57,937 nucleotides of DNA from an uncultured Bacteroidales bacterium. Lineage in GTDB: Bacteria > Bacteroidota > Bacteroidia > Bacteroidales > Bacteroidaceae. Every line of letters begins with the position of its first letter. Position 1 is the stretch's first letter. Made by a program: the position numbers and the translations under genes. The stretch covers positions 1 to 57,937 of the forward strand of contig CADAPC010000010.1 in the NCBI GenBank assembly GCA_902789725.1. The letters run 5' to 3'. This document shows, piece after piece, positions 8,894 through 17,920 of this stretch. Below the pieces are notes generated by a model. The model was given only the letters and a program-made list of their open reading frames with translations. It made no database searches and was not told the DNA's origin.

Positions 8894-9562
8894 ATGGAAC
8901 TGACTATGTTTGAGCGCTTGCTCCAGCTACCACTATTTCAGGGTTTAACCAACCAGGAAGTGTCGGATGTGATGGCGCATGTGCGCCTGGATTTCTGCAA
9001 ATACCATCCCGATGACGAGGTGGTGGTTCAGGATGATCCTTGCCGCAAGCTCATCTATATCATCAGTGGGGAAGTGGAAGCACAGTTTAGCGACCCTGAT
9101 GGGCGGTTCTTTCTGAGGGAATATATTCCCGACGTGAAAGCGATAGAACCTTATAACATGTTTGGAATGTACCAAAAATATTCCCGCACCTACAGGTTCC
9201 TCACCGAAGGCACTACCCTCTCCATCGAGAAAATGGTGGTGCTGCGGCAACTGATGGTGAACGACATCATCAAAATCAACCTGATGAACATCACCAGCAA
9301 TAAGTATCAGCAGACACAACGGCTCTTGTGCCAGTTTCCCGACGACACAACACGCAACAAAATCATCAAGTTCATGCTCGCCCACTCCATCTCTCCGAAG
9401 GGGAGGAAGGACTTCAGAATGAAGATGAGAGTCCTGTCGGACATTGTTCACGAAACTCGGTTGAATGTGTCCTCTGCACTGAACGAGATGCAAGACGAAA
9501 AGCTCATTACTTTGCAGAGAGGAGGCTTCACTGTACACGAACTTCAGAATATGTATCGATAA
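8894..9562 (+). CDS. Crp/Fnr-family transcriptional regulator
   Basis: The 222-residue protein has an N-terminal cyclic-nucleotide-binding-like beta roll (about 10-125) and a C-terminal winged helix (about 165-215; KMRVLSDIVHETRLNVSSALNEM is the recognition region). The Fnr-type N-terminal cysteine cluster is absent, so it is not an Fnr-like Fe-S sensor. The ligand is unknown. It follows apbE by 63 bases and may regulate nearby envelope or redox genes, but that is only positional inference. Confidence 0.88.
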   Translation: MELTMFERLLQLPLFQGLTNQEVSDVMAHVRLDFCKYHPDDEVVVQDDPCRKLIYIISGEVEAQFSDPDGRFFLREYIPDVKAIEPYNMFGMYQKYSRTYRFLTEGTTLSIEKMVVLRQLMVNDIIKINLMNITSNKYQQTQRLLCQFPDDTTRNKIIKFMLAHSISPKGRKDFRMKMRVLSDIVHETRLNVSSALNEMQDEKLITLQRGGFTVHELQNMYR

Positions 9563-9600
9563 TCATCAACCTATATAAACTCAGTAAAAAAGAAACTGAA

Positions 9601-11658
9601 ATGAATCCGTTTTACACTACATACGAACACATTCCTTTCGACAAAATTACGGAGGCTGATTACGAACCGGCCATGATGAAAGGGATAGAAGAGGAAGACA
9701 AGGAGATTGCGGCCATTGTCAACAACCCGGATGCTCCCACCTTTGAAAACACCATCGAGGCACTTGACTGCACAGGCAAGCTGCTGGGAAAGGTGACGGA
9801 GGTGTTCTTCAACCTGCTCAATGCCGAAACCACCGACTTCCTCGACGAACTGGCACAAAAAATGTCGCCCATTTTGTCAGAGCACTCTAACAACATTACA
9901 CTGAACGAGGGACTGTTCCAACGCATAAAGACAGTGTATGAAGACCATGCAGCTGACCATTTCGGCCGCCTCAACGCTGAACAGAAAATGCTTCTGACAA
10001 AGAGCTACGAGGGCTTTGTGCGCAATGGTGCCAATCTGCCCGACGAGAAGAAGGAAGAGCTACGCAAGATTTCAGCCGAACTGGGCGTGCTCTCGCTCCA
10101 ATTCTCGCAGAACAAGCTGAAGGACACCAACGACTTCTTCCTCCACTTGACGGATATGGCCGAACTGGAGGGACTTCCTGAAAGTGCCATTGAACTGGCT
10201 CGCCAGACAGCGAAGGAGAAGAATATGGAAGGTTACGTCATCACACTGCAAGCCCCCTCCTACTCGCCCTTCCTCACTTACAGCGCACGCAGAGACCTAA
10301 GGGAAAAATTGTATATGGCCTACAACACGCTCTGCACCCACAAGAATGAAAACAACAACGTGGCGATTGTGGCAAAGATTGTCAACCTGCACAGGGAAAT
10401 GGCACAACTATTGGGTTTCAACACCTATGCCGACTATGCGCTTGCCCACCGTATGGCTGAAACATCGGAGAATGTATATCAATTGCTATACAGCCTTATT
10501 GATTCTTACATGCCCACAGCAAGGACGGAGGTGAAAGAAGTGGAAACGCTCTATTATGCAGAGAACCACATCGACCCCGCCACTCTTTCGGCCGACGACG
10601 CTCGCCGATTCAAACCATGGGATTTCTCTTACTATGCCAACAAACTCAAGGAGAGCAAGTTCAACATCAACAGCGAGATGCTGCGCCCCTACTTCGAACT
10701 TTCGAAGGTGAAGGAAGGTGTTTTCGGCTTGGCTACCCGGCTTTATGGCATCACGTTCCGCAAGAACGAATACGTCCCCGTCTATCATCCCGATGTGGAA
10801 GTTTACGATGTGTTTGACAAGGATGGCTCTTACCTCGCCTTGTTCTATTGCGACTTTCATCCTCGTGCTTCGAAGAAGTCGGGCGCATGGATGACATCGT
10901 TCAAAGAGCAGTGGAAAGAAAAGAATGGCACGAACTCGCGCCCGCAGGTGTCCATCGTGATGAACCTTTCGAAACCCACCGACACGAAACCAGCATTGCT
11001 CACCCTCGGCGAGGTGGAAACCTTCCTGCACGAATTTGGGCACTCGCTCCACGGCATGTTTGCCAACACCACCTACAAGAGTCTTTCGGGCACCAACGTG
11101 TATTGGGACTTTGTGGAGCTGCCCTCACAGTTCATGGAGAACTTCAGCATCGAAAAAGATTTCCTCAATACCTTTGCAGCACATTATCAGACAGGCGAAC
11201 CAATACCCCAAGAACTTATCGACCGCATTACGGCGAGCCGCAACTTCAATGTAGCCTATGCCTGCATGAGGCAGGTCAGCTTCGGATTGCTCGATATGGC
11301 TTTCTACACGCTCACCGACACATTTGAGACTTCCCTGTTCAAATTCGAACGTCAGGCCTGGAGTAAAGCCAAAGTAATACCCGAAGTGGAGGGTACCTGC
11401 ATGTCCACCCAGTTCTCCCATATCATGGCTGGCGGATATGCTGCGGGGTACTACAGCTACAAATGGGCAGAAGTGCTCGATGCCGACGCTTTCTCGCTCT
11501 TTCAGCAGAACGGCATTTTCGACCAAGCCACTGCACAGAGCTTCCGCGACAACATTCTGTCGAAAGGCGGCACAGAGCATCCCATGACCCTGTACAAGCG
11601 TTTCCGCGGACAGGAACCCACGATTGACGCGCTGCTGCATCGCAACGGTATTAAATAA
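9601..11658 (+). CDS. M3-family zinc oligopeptidase (Dcp/OpdA-like)
   Basis: This peptidase degrades short peptides, usually in the cytoplasm or periplasm. Residues 477-481 form the zinc motif HEFGH, with the downstream glutamate in DFVELPSQFMENF, and the substrate-binding HIMAGGYAAGYYSYKWAEVLDAD block is near the C-terminus. The frame is open upstream into the regulator gene, but the ATG at 9601 (MNPFYTTYEHIPF) gives a 685-residue protein of normal Dcp length and avoids overlap. There is no signal peptide, so a cytoplasmic location is likely. Confidence 0.95.
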   Translation: MNPFYTTYEHIPFDKITEADYEPAMMKGIEEEDKEIAAIVNNPDAPTFENTIEALDCTGKLLGKVTEVFFNLLNAETTDFLDELAQKMSPILSEHSNNITLNEGLFQRIKTVYEDHAADHFGRLNAEQKMLLTKSYEGFVRNGANLPDEKKEELRKISAELGVLSLQFSQNKLKDTNDFFLHLTDMAELEGLPESAIELARQTAKEKNMEGYVITLQAPSYSPFLTYSARRDLREKLYMAYNTLCTHKNENNNVAIVAKIVNLHREMAQLLGFNTYADYALAHRMAETSENVYQLLYSLIDSYMPTARTEVKEVETLYYAENHIDPATLSADDARRFKPWDFSYYANKLKESKFNINSEMLRPYFELSKVKEGVFGLATRLYGITFRKNEYVPVYHPDVEVYDVFDKDGSYLALFYCDFHPRASKKSGAWMTSFKEQWKEKNGTNSRPQVSIVMNLSKPTDTKPALLTLGEVETFLHEFGHSLHGMFANTTYKSLSGTNVYWDFVELPSQFMENFSIEKDFLNTFAAHYQTGEPIPQELIDRITASRNFNVAYACMRQVSFGLLDMAFYTLTDTFETSLFKFERQAWSKAKVIPEVEGTCMSTQFSHIMAGGYAAGYYSYKWAEVLDADAFSLFQQNGIFDQATAQSFRDNILSKGGTEHPMTLYKRFRGQEPTIDALLHRNGIK

Positions 11659-11698
11659 TAATATGTGTACATCACTCAAAAAACAATAGAATTTCTCA

Positions 11699-12154
11699 AT
11701 GAAAAGATTATCTATCATCATCTCTCTACTCATAACTTTGGTTGTGCTCACAGCATGCAGCAAGGAAGATGACCTCGACGAAATATTCACAGGAAAGACC
11801 TGGTACATGAACGGGGCCACCATCAATGGGATGAAGCTCAACAGCGACATCAAGAACTTCTACACCGATGCGGGAGCCAGAGCCTACTACATCACCTTCA
11901 GCTCCTCCACGTTCCAAGGAATGCTGTCGGAGGGAACGGCCATCTCTGGCACATGGACAGCGGATGCCCATAGGCAAACCATCACGCTCACCTTCAGTCA
12001 GAAACCCTCAACATCCGTCATCTTCGATAAGCAAATTTACAACATCTTAGCTGCCACCACCGCCTATCGGAGCGGAAAGGATTTCCTCCAGCTGAAGCAA
12101 GACGACGACAACATTATCCTTTTTGGAGACTCCAGAGAGAAAGTATATAATTAA
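11699..12154 (+). CDS. DUF4847-like lipoprotein
   Basis: A 151-residue secreted lipoprotein with the lipobox LTACSKEDD. The body begins with FTGKTWYMNGATINGMKL and has a beta-rich pattern of lipocalin-like type, resembling the DUF4847 family that in Bacteroidetes sits between an M3 peptidase and a dCMP deaminase, as here. No function is known. Confidence 0.7.
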   Translation: MKRLSIIISLLITLVVLTACSKEDDLDEIFTGKTWYMNGATINGMKLNSDIKNFYTDAGARAYYITFSSSTFQGMLSEGTAISGTWTADAHRQTITLTFSQKPSTSVIFDKQIYNILAATTAYRSGKDFLQLKQDDDNIILFGDSREKVYN

Positions 12155-12203
12155 TGTATAAGAAGAAATATTCACAGGTTCATCAACAAAAACGTTCTGT
12201 ATC

Positions 12204-12650
12204 ATGACTGAACAAGAACTAAAACAATATAGACTCGACTGCCGCTACGTGCGCATGGCACGAATATGGGCAGAGAATTCCTATTGCAAACGCCGTCAGG
12301 TGGGTGCTTTAGTGGTAAAGAACAAAGCCATCATATCCGACGGGTATAACGGCACGCCATCGGGTTTTGAAAACATTTGCGAGGACGAGAACAACCTCAC
12401 CAAGCCCTACGTGCTCCATGCCGAAGCCAATGCCATCACCAAACTGGCCCGCAGTCACAACTCCAGCGACGGCTCCACGCTTTACGTCACGGCTTCCCCC
12501 TGCATTGAGTGTGCTAAACTCATTATCCAGGCAGGCATCAAGCGAGTGGTGTATTCCGAGCACTATCGCCTTGAAGACGGCATAGAACTTCTCAAACGCG
12601 CAAACATTCAAGTAGAATACCTCAATCCAGACGAACAACATGAGCAATAA
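12204..12650 (+). CDS. dCMP deaminase family protein (ComEB-like)
   Basis: Zinc-dependent deamination of dCMP to dUMP supplies dTTP synthesis. The 148-residue protein shows HAEANA (H72, E74, zinc ligand and proton shuttle) and PCIECAK (C100, C103, zinc ligands). The length and the N-terminal YVRMARIWAENSYCKRRQVGA are typical. Its 3' end overlaps the S41 protease start by 11 bases, pointing to coupled translation. Confidence 0.94.
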   Translation: MTEQELKQYRLDCRYVRMARIWAENSYCKRRQVGALVVKNKAIISDGYNGTPSGFENICEDENNLTKPYVLHAEANAITKLARSHNSSDGSTLYVTASPCIECAKLIIQAGIKRVVYSEHYRLEDGIELLKRANIQVEYLNPDEQHEQ

Positions 12651-14367
12651 CATTAACCGCAATAACCGTTGGATGCCACTCATCATCGCCATCAGCGTGG
12701 TAGCAGGCATCATTATCGGAACTTTTTTCGCCAATCGCTTTTCGGGCAATCGGCTGAACATCATCAACACTTCGTCCAACAAACTAAACGATTTATTACA
12801 CATCATTGATGACCAGTATGTTGACACGGTCGATATTGCCAACATCGTGGAGCAATCCATGCCCAAGATTCTGGAAGAACTCGACCCCCACTCCACTTAC
12901 ATCGCGGCCAAAGATGCCAAAACCGCCAACGACGACTTGAAAGGCTCGTTCAGCGGCGTAGGCATCCAGTTTGTGGTGCGCGAAGATACGGTGCGCGTTA
13001 CAGGCATCATCAAGGGAGGCCCCTCAGAAAAGGTGGGCGTGCTGGCTGGAGACAAGATTGTGTCGATTGACGACGAACCCTACGTGGGTGAAGTGGTGAG
13101 CAACGAAGAGACGCTCCACCGTCTGAAAGGAGACAAAGGAACGAAGGTGAAGATTGGCGTGCTGAGACACGGACAGAAGAAACCCATATCCTTCACCATC
13201 GTACGCGGTGACATTCCGCTGAAAAGTATCGATGCCACCTACATGATCAACAAGGAATTGGGATACATCAAAATCAAGAACTTCGGCGAGACGACTTACG
13301 CCGAACTGCTCACTTCGCTGGCCGAACTGGAAGTGGAAGGATTTAAAGGGTTGGTGGTTGACCTGCGCGGCAACGGAGGTGGCTACCTCTTAGCTGCTAT
13401 ACAGATGGTCAACGAGTTTCTGCCCAAGAACCGTCTGATTGTCTATACGCAAGGACGACGCTCAAGACGCGAAGAATACCGAAGCGACGGACGCGGCTCG
13501 TACCAAGACCTGCCCATCACCGTGCTCATTGACGAAACCACCGCTTCGGCTGCCGAAATCTTCTCAGGAGCCATTCAGGACAACGACCGAGGATTTATTG
13601 TGGGCCGACGCTCCTTCGGGAAAGGACTGGTGCAGCAACCCATCGAATTCGCCGACGGCTCCCTCATCCACCTCACCATCGCTCGCTACTACACGCCTGC
13701 TGGCCGCTGCATTCAAAAACCCTACGTAAAAGGGCAGCCAAAGGAATACGAGATGGACCTCATCACCCGCTACGAACGTGGAGAGTTCTTTAGCCAGGAC
13801 AGCATCCACCAGACGGGCGAAGAGTACAAGACGCAACTTGGACGCATCGTATATGGCGGAGGCGGCATCATGCCCGACTTCTTCGTGGCTGAAGACACAA
13901 CCGCCCTTTCGCCTTACTATACCGAATGTGTCACCAAAGGCACCATTGCACAGTTCTGCTTCGAATACACCGACAACAACCGCAGCACACTCTCAAAATT
14001 CACTAATGCCGCCGAATTGGAGAAACACTTGCGCCGACAAGGACTCATCGACAAGTTCATCCGCTATGCCGACTCCAAAGGCATTGCCCGCCGCAATAAC
14101 ATGATTATACGTTCACAGCACTTGTTTGAGCAAGCCATCTACGGCAGCATCATCTACAACATGCTCGATATGAGCGACTATGTACAATACCTCAATCGGG
14201 ATGATGCCACGCTGGGCAAAGCCGTACAACTCTACAAAGAAAAGAAAACCCAACCCACACTCGATGACCAAACAGGAACTCCGAGCAATCGTTCGTCAAA
14301 GAAAAAAGCAGCATACCGACGAGGAACTTTCGGCATTCAGCCGCTCCATCGCAACTTCATTGCTTAA
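12640..14367 (+). CDS. S41-family C-terminal processing protease (Prc/CtpA-like)
   Basis: A membrane-anchored periplasmic serine protease. It has an N-terminal membrane helix (about 12-31), a PDZ domain (about 95-185), and the S41 catalytic core with the Ser-Lys dyad at S303 (DETTASAAEIFSGA) and K328 (GRRSFGKGLVQ). The last 35 or so residues overlap the next gene by 104 bases and are basic and low in conservation-like features, so they look like read-through into the cyclo-ligase frame, not a domain. Confidence 0.94.
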   Translation: MSNNINRNNRWMPLIIAISVVAGIIIGTFFANRFSGNRLNIINTSSNKLNDLLHIIDDQYVDTVDIANIVEQSMPKILEELDPHSTYIAAKDAKTANDDLKGSFSGVGIQFVVREDTVRVTGIIKGGPSEKVGVLAGDKIVSIDDEPYVGEVVSNEETLHRLKGDKGTKVKIGVLRHGQKKPISFTIVRGDIPLKSIDATYMINKELGYIKIKNFGETTYAELLTSLAELEVEGFKGLVVDLRGNGGGYLLAAIQMVNEFLPKNRLIVYTQGRRSRREEYRSDGRGSYQDLPITVLIDETTASAAEIFSGAIQDNDRGFIVGRRSFGKGLVQQPIEFADGSLIHLTIARYYTPAGRCIQKPYVKGQPKEYEMDLITRYERGEFFSQDSIHQTGEEYKTQLGRIVYGGGGIMPDFFVAEDTTALSPYYTECVTKGTIAQFCFEYTDNNRSTLSKFTNAAELEKHLRRQGLIDKFIRYADSKGIARRNNMIIRSQHLFEQAIYGSIIYNMLDMSDYVQYLNRDDATLGKAVQLYKEKKTQPTLDDQTGTPSNRSSKKKAAYRRGTFGIQPLHRNFIA

Positions 14368-14800
14368 ACGCATTGAGCAAGAAAAGGATTGCCGCACCAT
14401 TCTTCTCTATCATTCTTTGCCCGATGAGGTCTGCACCCACGACCTCATCCGCACGCTTCATGCAACAGGGAAAAGGGTGCTGTTGCCAACCATAGAGGGA
14501 GAGGACTTGTCGCTTCACATCTATGATGGTGAGCGTTCCCTCGTGAAGGGTGCTTCGTTTGGAATACAAGAATCGGAAGGTCCGCTTTTCACTCGATTCG
14601 ATTCCATCGACCTCGCCATCATCCCAGGCATGGCCTTCACGCTTCGGGGTGACCGACTGGGACGCGGGAAAGGGTACTACGACCGTCTGCTCCCCAAGCT
14701 CCATTGCCCCCTCATCGGCATCGCCTTCCCCTTCCAAATTGTCGAGGATATTCCAACGGAAAAGCACGACATACGGATGACAGAGGTTTGCGCAGGATAA
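14264..14800 (+). CDS. 5-formyltetrahydrofolate cyclo-ligase
   Basis: ATP-dependent conversion of 5-formyl-THF to 5,10-methenyl-THF. The signature GRGKGYYDRLL is at about 133-143 and the N-terminal helix MTKQELRAIVRQRKKQ is typical. The frame is open from 14180, but the ATG at 14264 matches the family start and gives 178 residues. That start lies 104 bases inside the S41 gene. Genetically it extends the C1-folate theme that also includes metH elsewhere in the window. Confidence 0.93.
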   Translation: MTKQELRAIVRQRKKQHTDEELSAFSRSIATSLLKRIEQEKDCRTILLYHSLPDEVCTHDLIRTLHATGKRVLLPTIEGEDLSLHIYDGERSLVKGASFGIQESEGPLFTRFDSIDLAIIPGMAFTLRGDRLGRGKGYYDRLLPKLHCPLIGIAFPFQIVEDIPTEKHDIRMTEVCAG

Positions 14801-14892
14801 AATGAAATGGAAATTAGACGTAAGGTGCTGAAAAAGTGCGTTCAATAGCATAGATAATTAGGATGATTGGTGGATAGTTCGGGATTTTTTCG

Positions 14893-14900
14893 TACCTTTG
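14893..14900 (+). promoter_or_regulatory. -7 promoter element for the DUF4105 gene
   Basis: TACCTTTG is 10 bases before the ATG at 14911, giving a very short leader. A TTG at 14867-14869 lies 23 bases upstream of the element, slightly longer than the usual spacer. Confidence 0.65.
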
Positions 14901-14910
14901 CAAAGTTTTT

Positions 14911-16224
14911 ATGGCTACAATTTTACGACATATAGGCTTGTTGGCTTTCCTGTTGATAATCACGATGTCTGTTTCGGCACAGGATTCACTCAAAGAACAG
15001 GAAGCGAAAACAGCGTCCAATGCCCCAGTATCAGACTCCATCCAGCCTATTCATGGCTTAGAGTTGCCTGATTCACTCAGCATTTCCATCCTGACGTGTA
15101 CACCTGGTCCAGACCTCTATTCAAAGTTTGGGCACACAGCCGTGAGGGTGAAGGACTGCGTGAACGACCGCGACGTGGTGTTCAACTACGGATGTTTCGA
15201 CGGTTCGGCCAATGATTTTGTGTTCAAGTTCCTGCTTGGGCAGACTGACTATCTCTTAGGTGCGGAACATTTCGACGACTTAGTGGCTCGCTACGGTTAC
15301 ATGGGCGTGGGTGTGAAAGAACAAGTGCTGAACCTTTCTCAGACCGAGGCTCGCGAAGTGCTGAACCGCTTGTTAGTGAACATTCTTCCCGAGAATCAGC
15401 AGTACCGCTACGAGTGGCTGGGCGTAAACTGCACGAATATGGTGCAGTTCATGATAGAATCGCTGGTAGAAGATGAAGGGGGCAGAGTGGTGTATGATTG
15501 GGGAGATGAACACGCAAAGAAAATGACTGTGCGCGACATGCTTCATGAGCAACTCAAACTTTGTCCATGGGTGAGCTTTGGAATCGATATGGTGCTGGGA
15601 TATGAAATTGATGACTTCACGCTCACAGATGTCAATCCTTATTCCATGCAGCTAAGGAAGCTGTTCTTGCCAGCCTACTTCATGGAGGTGGTGGACCGCT
15701 CAAAGATTGAAGATGCTCAAGGCGCACAGCGAAACTATGTGGTGGAGGAGCACGAACTGATTCCGCCCGTGTATGTAGAATCTACTCCATCACATTTCAC
15801 CCCGAAGGTGGTTTTCCTACTGTTGCTGGCGGTGGTGATGGGTGTGTCGGTGTATGACATGAAGCGCAAGAAAGCATCGCTGTGGATGGATGTTACGTTA
15901 AACATTGCGCAGGGGTTGGCAGGATTGCTGGTAGCATTCCTCTTCTTTTTCTCAGAACATCCTGGGGTAGATACCAACCTGCTGGTGGTGATTTTCAATC
16001 CTCTGCCTTTGTTTTATGCCGGATGGATGCTTTCCCGCAAAAAGAAAAGGAAGAAGAGCCACTGGGGAGCGGTCAATGCATTGGTGTTAACCACCTTTCT
16101 GGTGGCGATGCCTTTCTGTCCGCAGTCGTTTTCCCCAGCCATGTACATACTGATATCGGCCTTGTTGGTGAGAGCAATAGCTTATTGGGCTATTGACGCA
16201 AGAGCATACAGACCTAAAGTTTAA
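14911..16224 (+). CDS. DUF4105-family membrane protein
   Basis: The 437-residue protein has a signal peptide (cleaved near VSAQ) and a periplasmic DUF4105 domain with SILTCTPGPDLYSKFGHTAVRV and the WLGVNCTNMVQF segment. These H and C residues resemble a papain/NlpC-like catalytic pair in this family. Three to four membrane helices follow (about 300-320, 330-355, 362-380 and 390-430). The family is common in Bacteroidetes and is paired with an alkaline-phosphatase-fold gene, as here. The activity is not established. Confidence 0.85.
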   Translation: MATILRHIGLLAFLLIITMSVSAQDSLKEQEAKTASNAPVSDSIQPIHGLELPDSLSISILTCTPGPDLYSKFGHTAVRVKDCVNDRDVVFNYGCFDGSANDFVFKFLLGQTDYLLGAEHFDDLVARYGYMGVGVKEQVLNLSQTEAREVLNRLLVNILPENQQYRYEWLGVNCTNMVQFMIESLVEDEGGRVVYDWGDEHAKKMTVRDMLHEQLKLCPWVSFGIDMVLGYEIDDFTLTDVNPYSMQLRKLFLPAYFMEVVDRSKIEDAQGAQRNYVVEEHELIPPVYVESTPSHFTPKVVFLLLLAVVMGVSVYDMKRKKASLWMDVTLNIAQGLAGLLVAFLFFFSEHPGVDTNLLVVIFNPLPLFYAGWMLSRKKKRKKSHWGAVNALVLTTFLVAMPFCPQSFSPAMYILISALLVRAIAYWAIDARAYRPKV

Positions 16225-16304
16225 GTGGCGATGAACGGAAAAGAATTGATACATTAGCAGAAGAAAAAGATAGATATAAATAAATTGTCAAGAAGAAAAC
16301 TTAT

Positions 16305-17864
16305 ATGAAGCGGCAGATACTAACAACATTCCTCGCCTCCATGACGGTAGTGACAGTGGCACAGACAACCTCTGTGCCTCGATTGGTTGTGGGTATCACG
16401 ATTGACCAGTTTCGTTCCGACTACTTGAATGCCTTCATGCCGCTCTACGGTGAAGGTGGGTTCCGACGACTCTTGGAGAAGGGGCAAGTCTATTCGAACG
16501 TGCAGTATCAGCATCTACCCATCGACCGCGCATCGGCCATTGCCTCGATTGTGACGGGCACGGTGCCCTACAACCACGGCATCGTTGCTGAAGAGTGGAT
16601 GAACCGTGCGGAACTGCACACCAACTTCTGTGTGGATGACCATCAGCACAAGGGGGTGGACACACAGGATTGTTCGTCGGCCAAGAATCTGCTGGCCAGC
16701 ACCATCGGCGACGAACTGAAGGTGGCCACGAAAGGGAAAGGGTTGGTCTATAGCGTGGCTCCTTATCGCGAGGCGGCTATTCTTGCAGCAGGTCATGCAG
16801 CTGACTGGGCTATGTGGATTGACAACCAAAACGGCCGCTGGGCTGGCACAACCTACTATGGAGAGATGCCTGCCGGACTCAGATATCTGGACAGAAGTTC
16901 GCTCTCCAGCAAAATCTCCACACTGACTTGGAAACCAACGAGCGACTATGCCGGCACCTACAACTACTACCTGCTCACTGGACAGAAAGCTTTTACCCAC
17001 AATTTCACTGGTGATGGTCGCTACCGCGTGTTCAAGACATCGGGTTTGGTGAACGAAGAGGTGACGAAGGCGGCACGAGCTTGCATGGAGAGTGCACAAG
17101 CAGGCATAGACGAGGTGACTGATTTCCTATCTGTATGCTACTATGCTGGTGATTTTCACGATGATAAGAACACTATTACTACAACCGAATTGCAAGATAC
17201 CTACGTGCGCTTGGACAATGAGCTGAGTATCCTCTTGCAACGGATTGACCAGTTGGTGGGTTTGGACAAGACACTGGTTTTCGTCACTTCGACAGGTTAC
17301 GATGAAGTGGGAAGCACAGACGAGCTATCCCAGTACCGCATTCCTACGGGCGACTTCAACCTAAGCCGATGCGCCACTTTGCTGAACATGTATCTTTGTG
17401 CCATGTATGGCAATGAGCAGTATGTAGAGAGTTTTTTCAGCAACCAAATCTACTTGAACCACAAGTTGCTGGAGCAAAAACAGCTCAAGATAGCCGAAGT
17501 GCTGGAACATTGCGAAGACTTCCTCTTCCAGTTCAGCGGCGTGCGCGATGTCTTCACCTCTCACCGAATTACGCAAGGTGCTTGGACACCGGGCATCAGC
17601 ATGATTCGCAACGGTTATTGTCCAAAATGTTCGGGTGACATCATCATAGAGGTCACCCCGGGATGGAACCTCGTCAACGAAGAGCGCGGTACGAAGAAAA
17701 TGCAGCGCGACTCATTTTTTGAATTTCCACTTATTTTCTTTGGATATACCATCCAGGCAAAGAAGGTGGATACACCGGTTACGGTTGATTGCATCGCCCC
17801 CACCGTGGCCCACCACATCCGCATCCGCGCTCCAAACGCATGCACAACTCCCCCACTCTTCTGA
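16305..17864 (+). CDS. Alkaline-phosphatase-superfamily protein with atypical metal site
   Basis: A secreted 519-residue protein with a signal peptide ending near VAQTT and the PafA-like start [14 protein letters not shown], where D34 would be a metal ligand. The nucleophile region reads [16 protein letters not shown] in place of the usual Thr/Ser followed by PGHA, and the late metal-binding SDHG is replaced by STGYDEVG near 327-334. The closing [15 protein letters not shown] is typical of Bacteroidales members. It may be a changed or inactive enzyme. It follows DUF4105 by 80 bases. Confidence 0.85.
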   Translation: MKRQILTTFLASMTVVTVAQTTSVPRLVVGITIDQFRSDYLNAFMPLYGEGGFRRLLEKGQVYSNVQYQHLPIDRASAIASIVTGTVPYNHGIVAEEWMNRAELHTNFCVDDHQHKGVDTQDCSSAKNLLASTIGDELKVATKGKGLVYSVAPYREAAILAAGHAADWAMWIDNQNGRWAGTTYYGEMPAGLRYLDRSSLSSKISTLTWKPTSDYAGTYNYYLLTGQKAFTHNFTGDGRYRVFKTSGLVNEEVTKAARACMESAQAGIDEVTDFLSVCYYAGDFHDDKNTITTTELQDTYVRLDNELSILLQRIDQLVGLDKTLVFVTSTGYDEVGSTDELSQYRIPTGDFNLSRCATLLNMYLCAMYGNEQYVESFFSNQIYLNHKLLEQKQLKIAEVLEHCEDFLFQFSGVRDVFTSHRITQGAWTPGISMIRNGYCPKCSGDIIIEVTPGWNLVNEERGTKKMQRDSFFEFPLIFFGYTIQAKKVDTPVTVDCIAPTVAHHIRIRAPNACTTPPLF

Positions 17865-17920
17865 ACAAAGCATATCAACCAAAACTAATCAAAATAACGA
17901 AACTATACATTATATTATAT

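Noticed and set aside
8894..9562. Fnr-type oxygen sensor
   Set aside because: The N-terminal cysteine cluster needed for the 4Fe-4S centre is missing.
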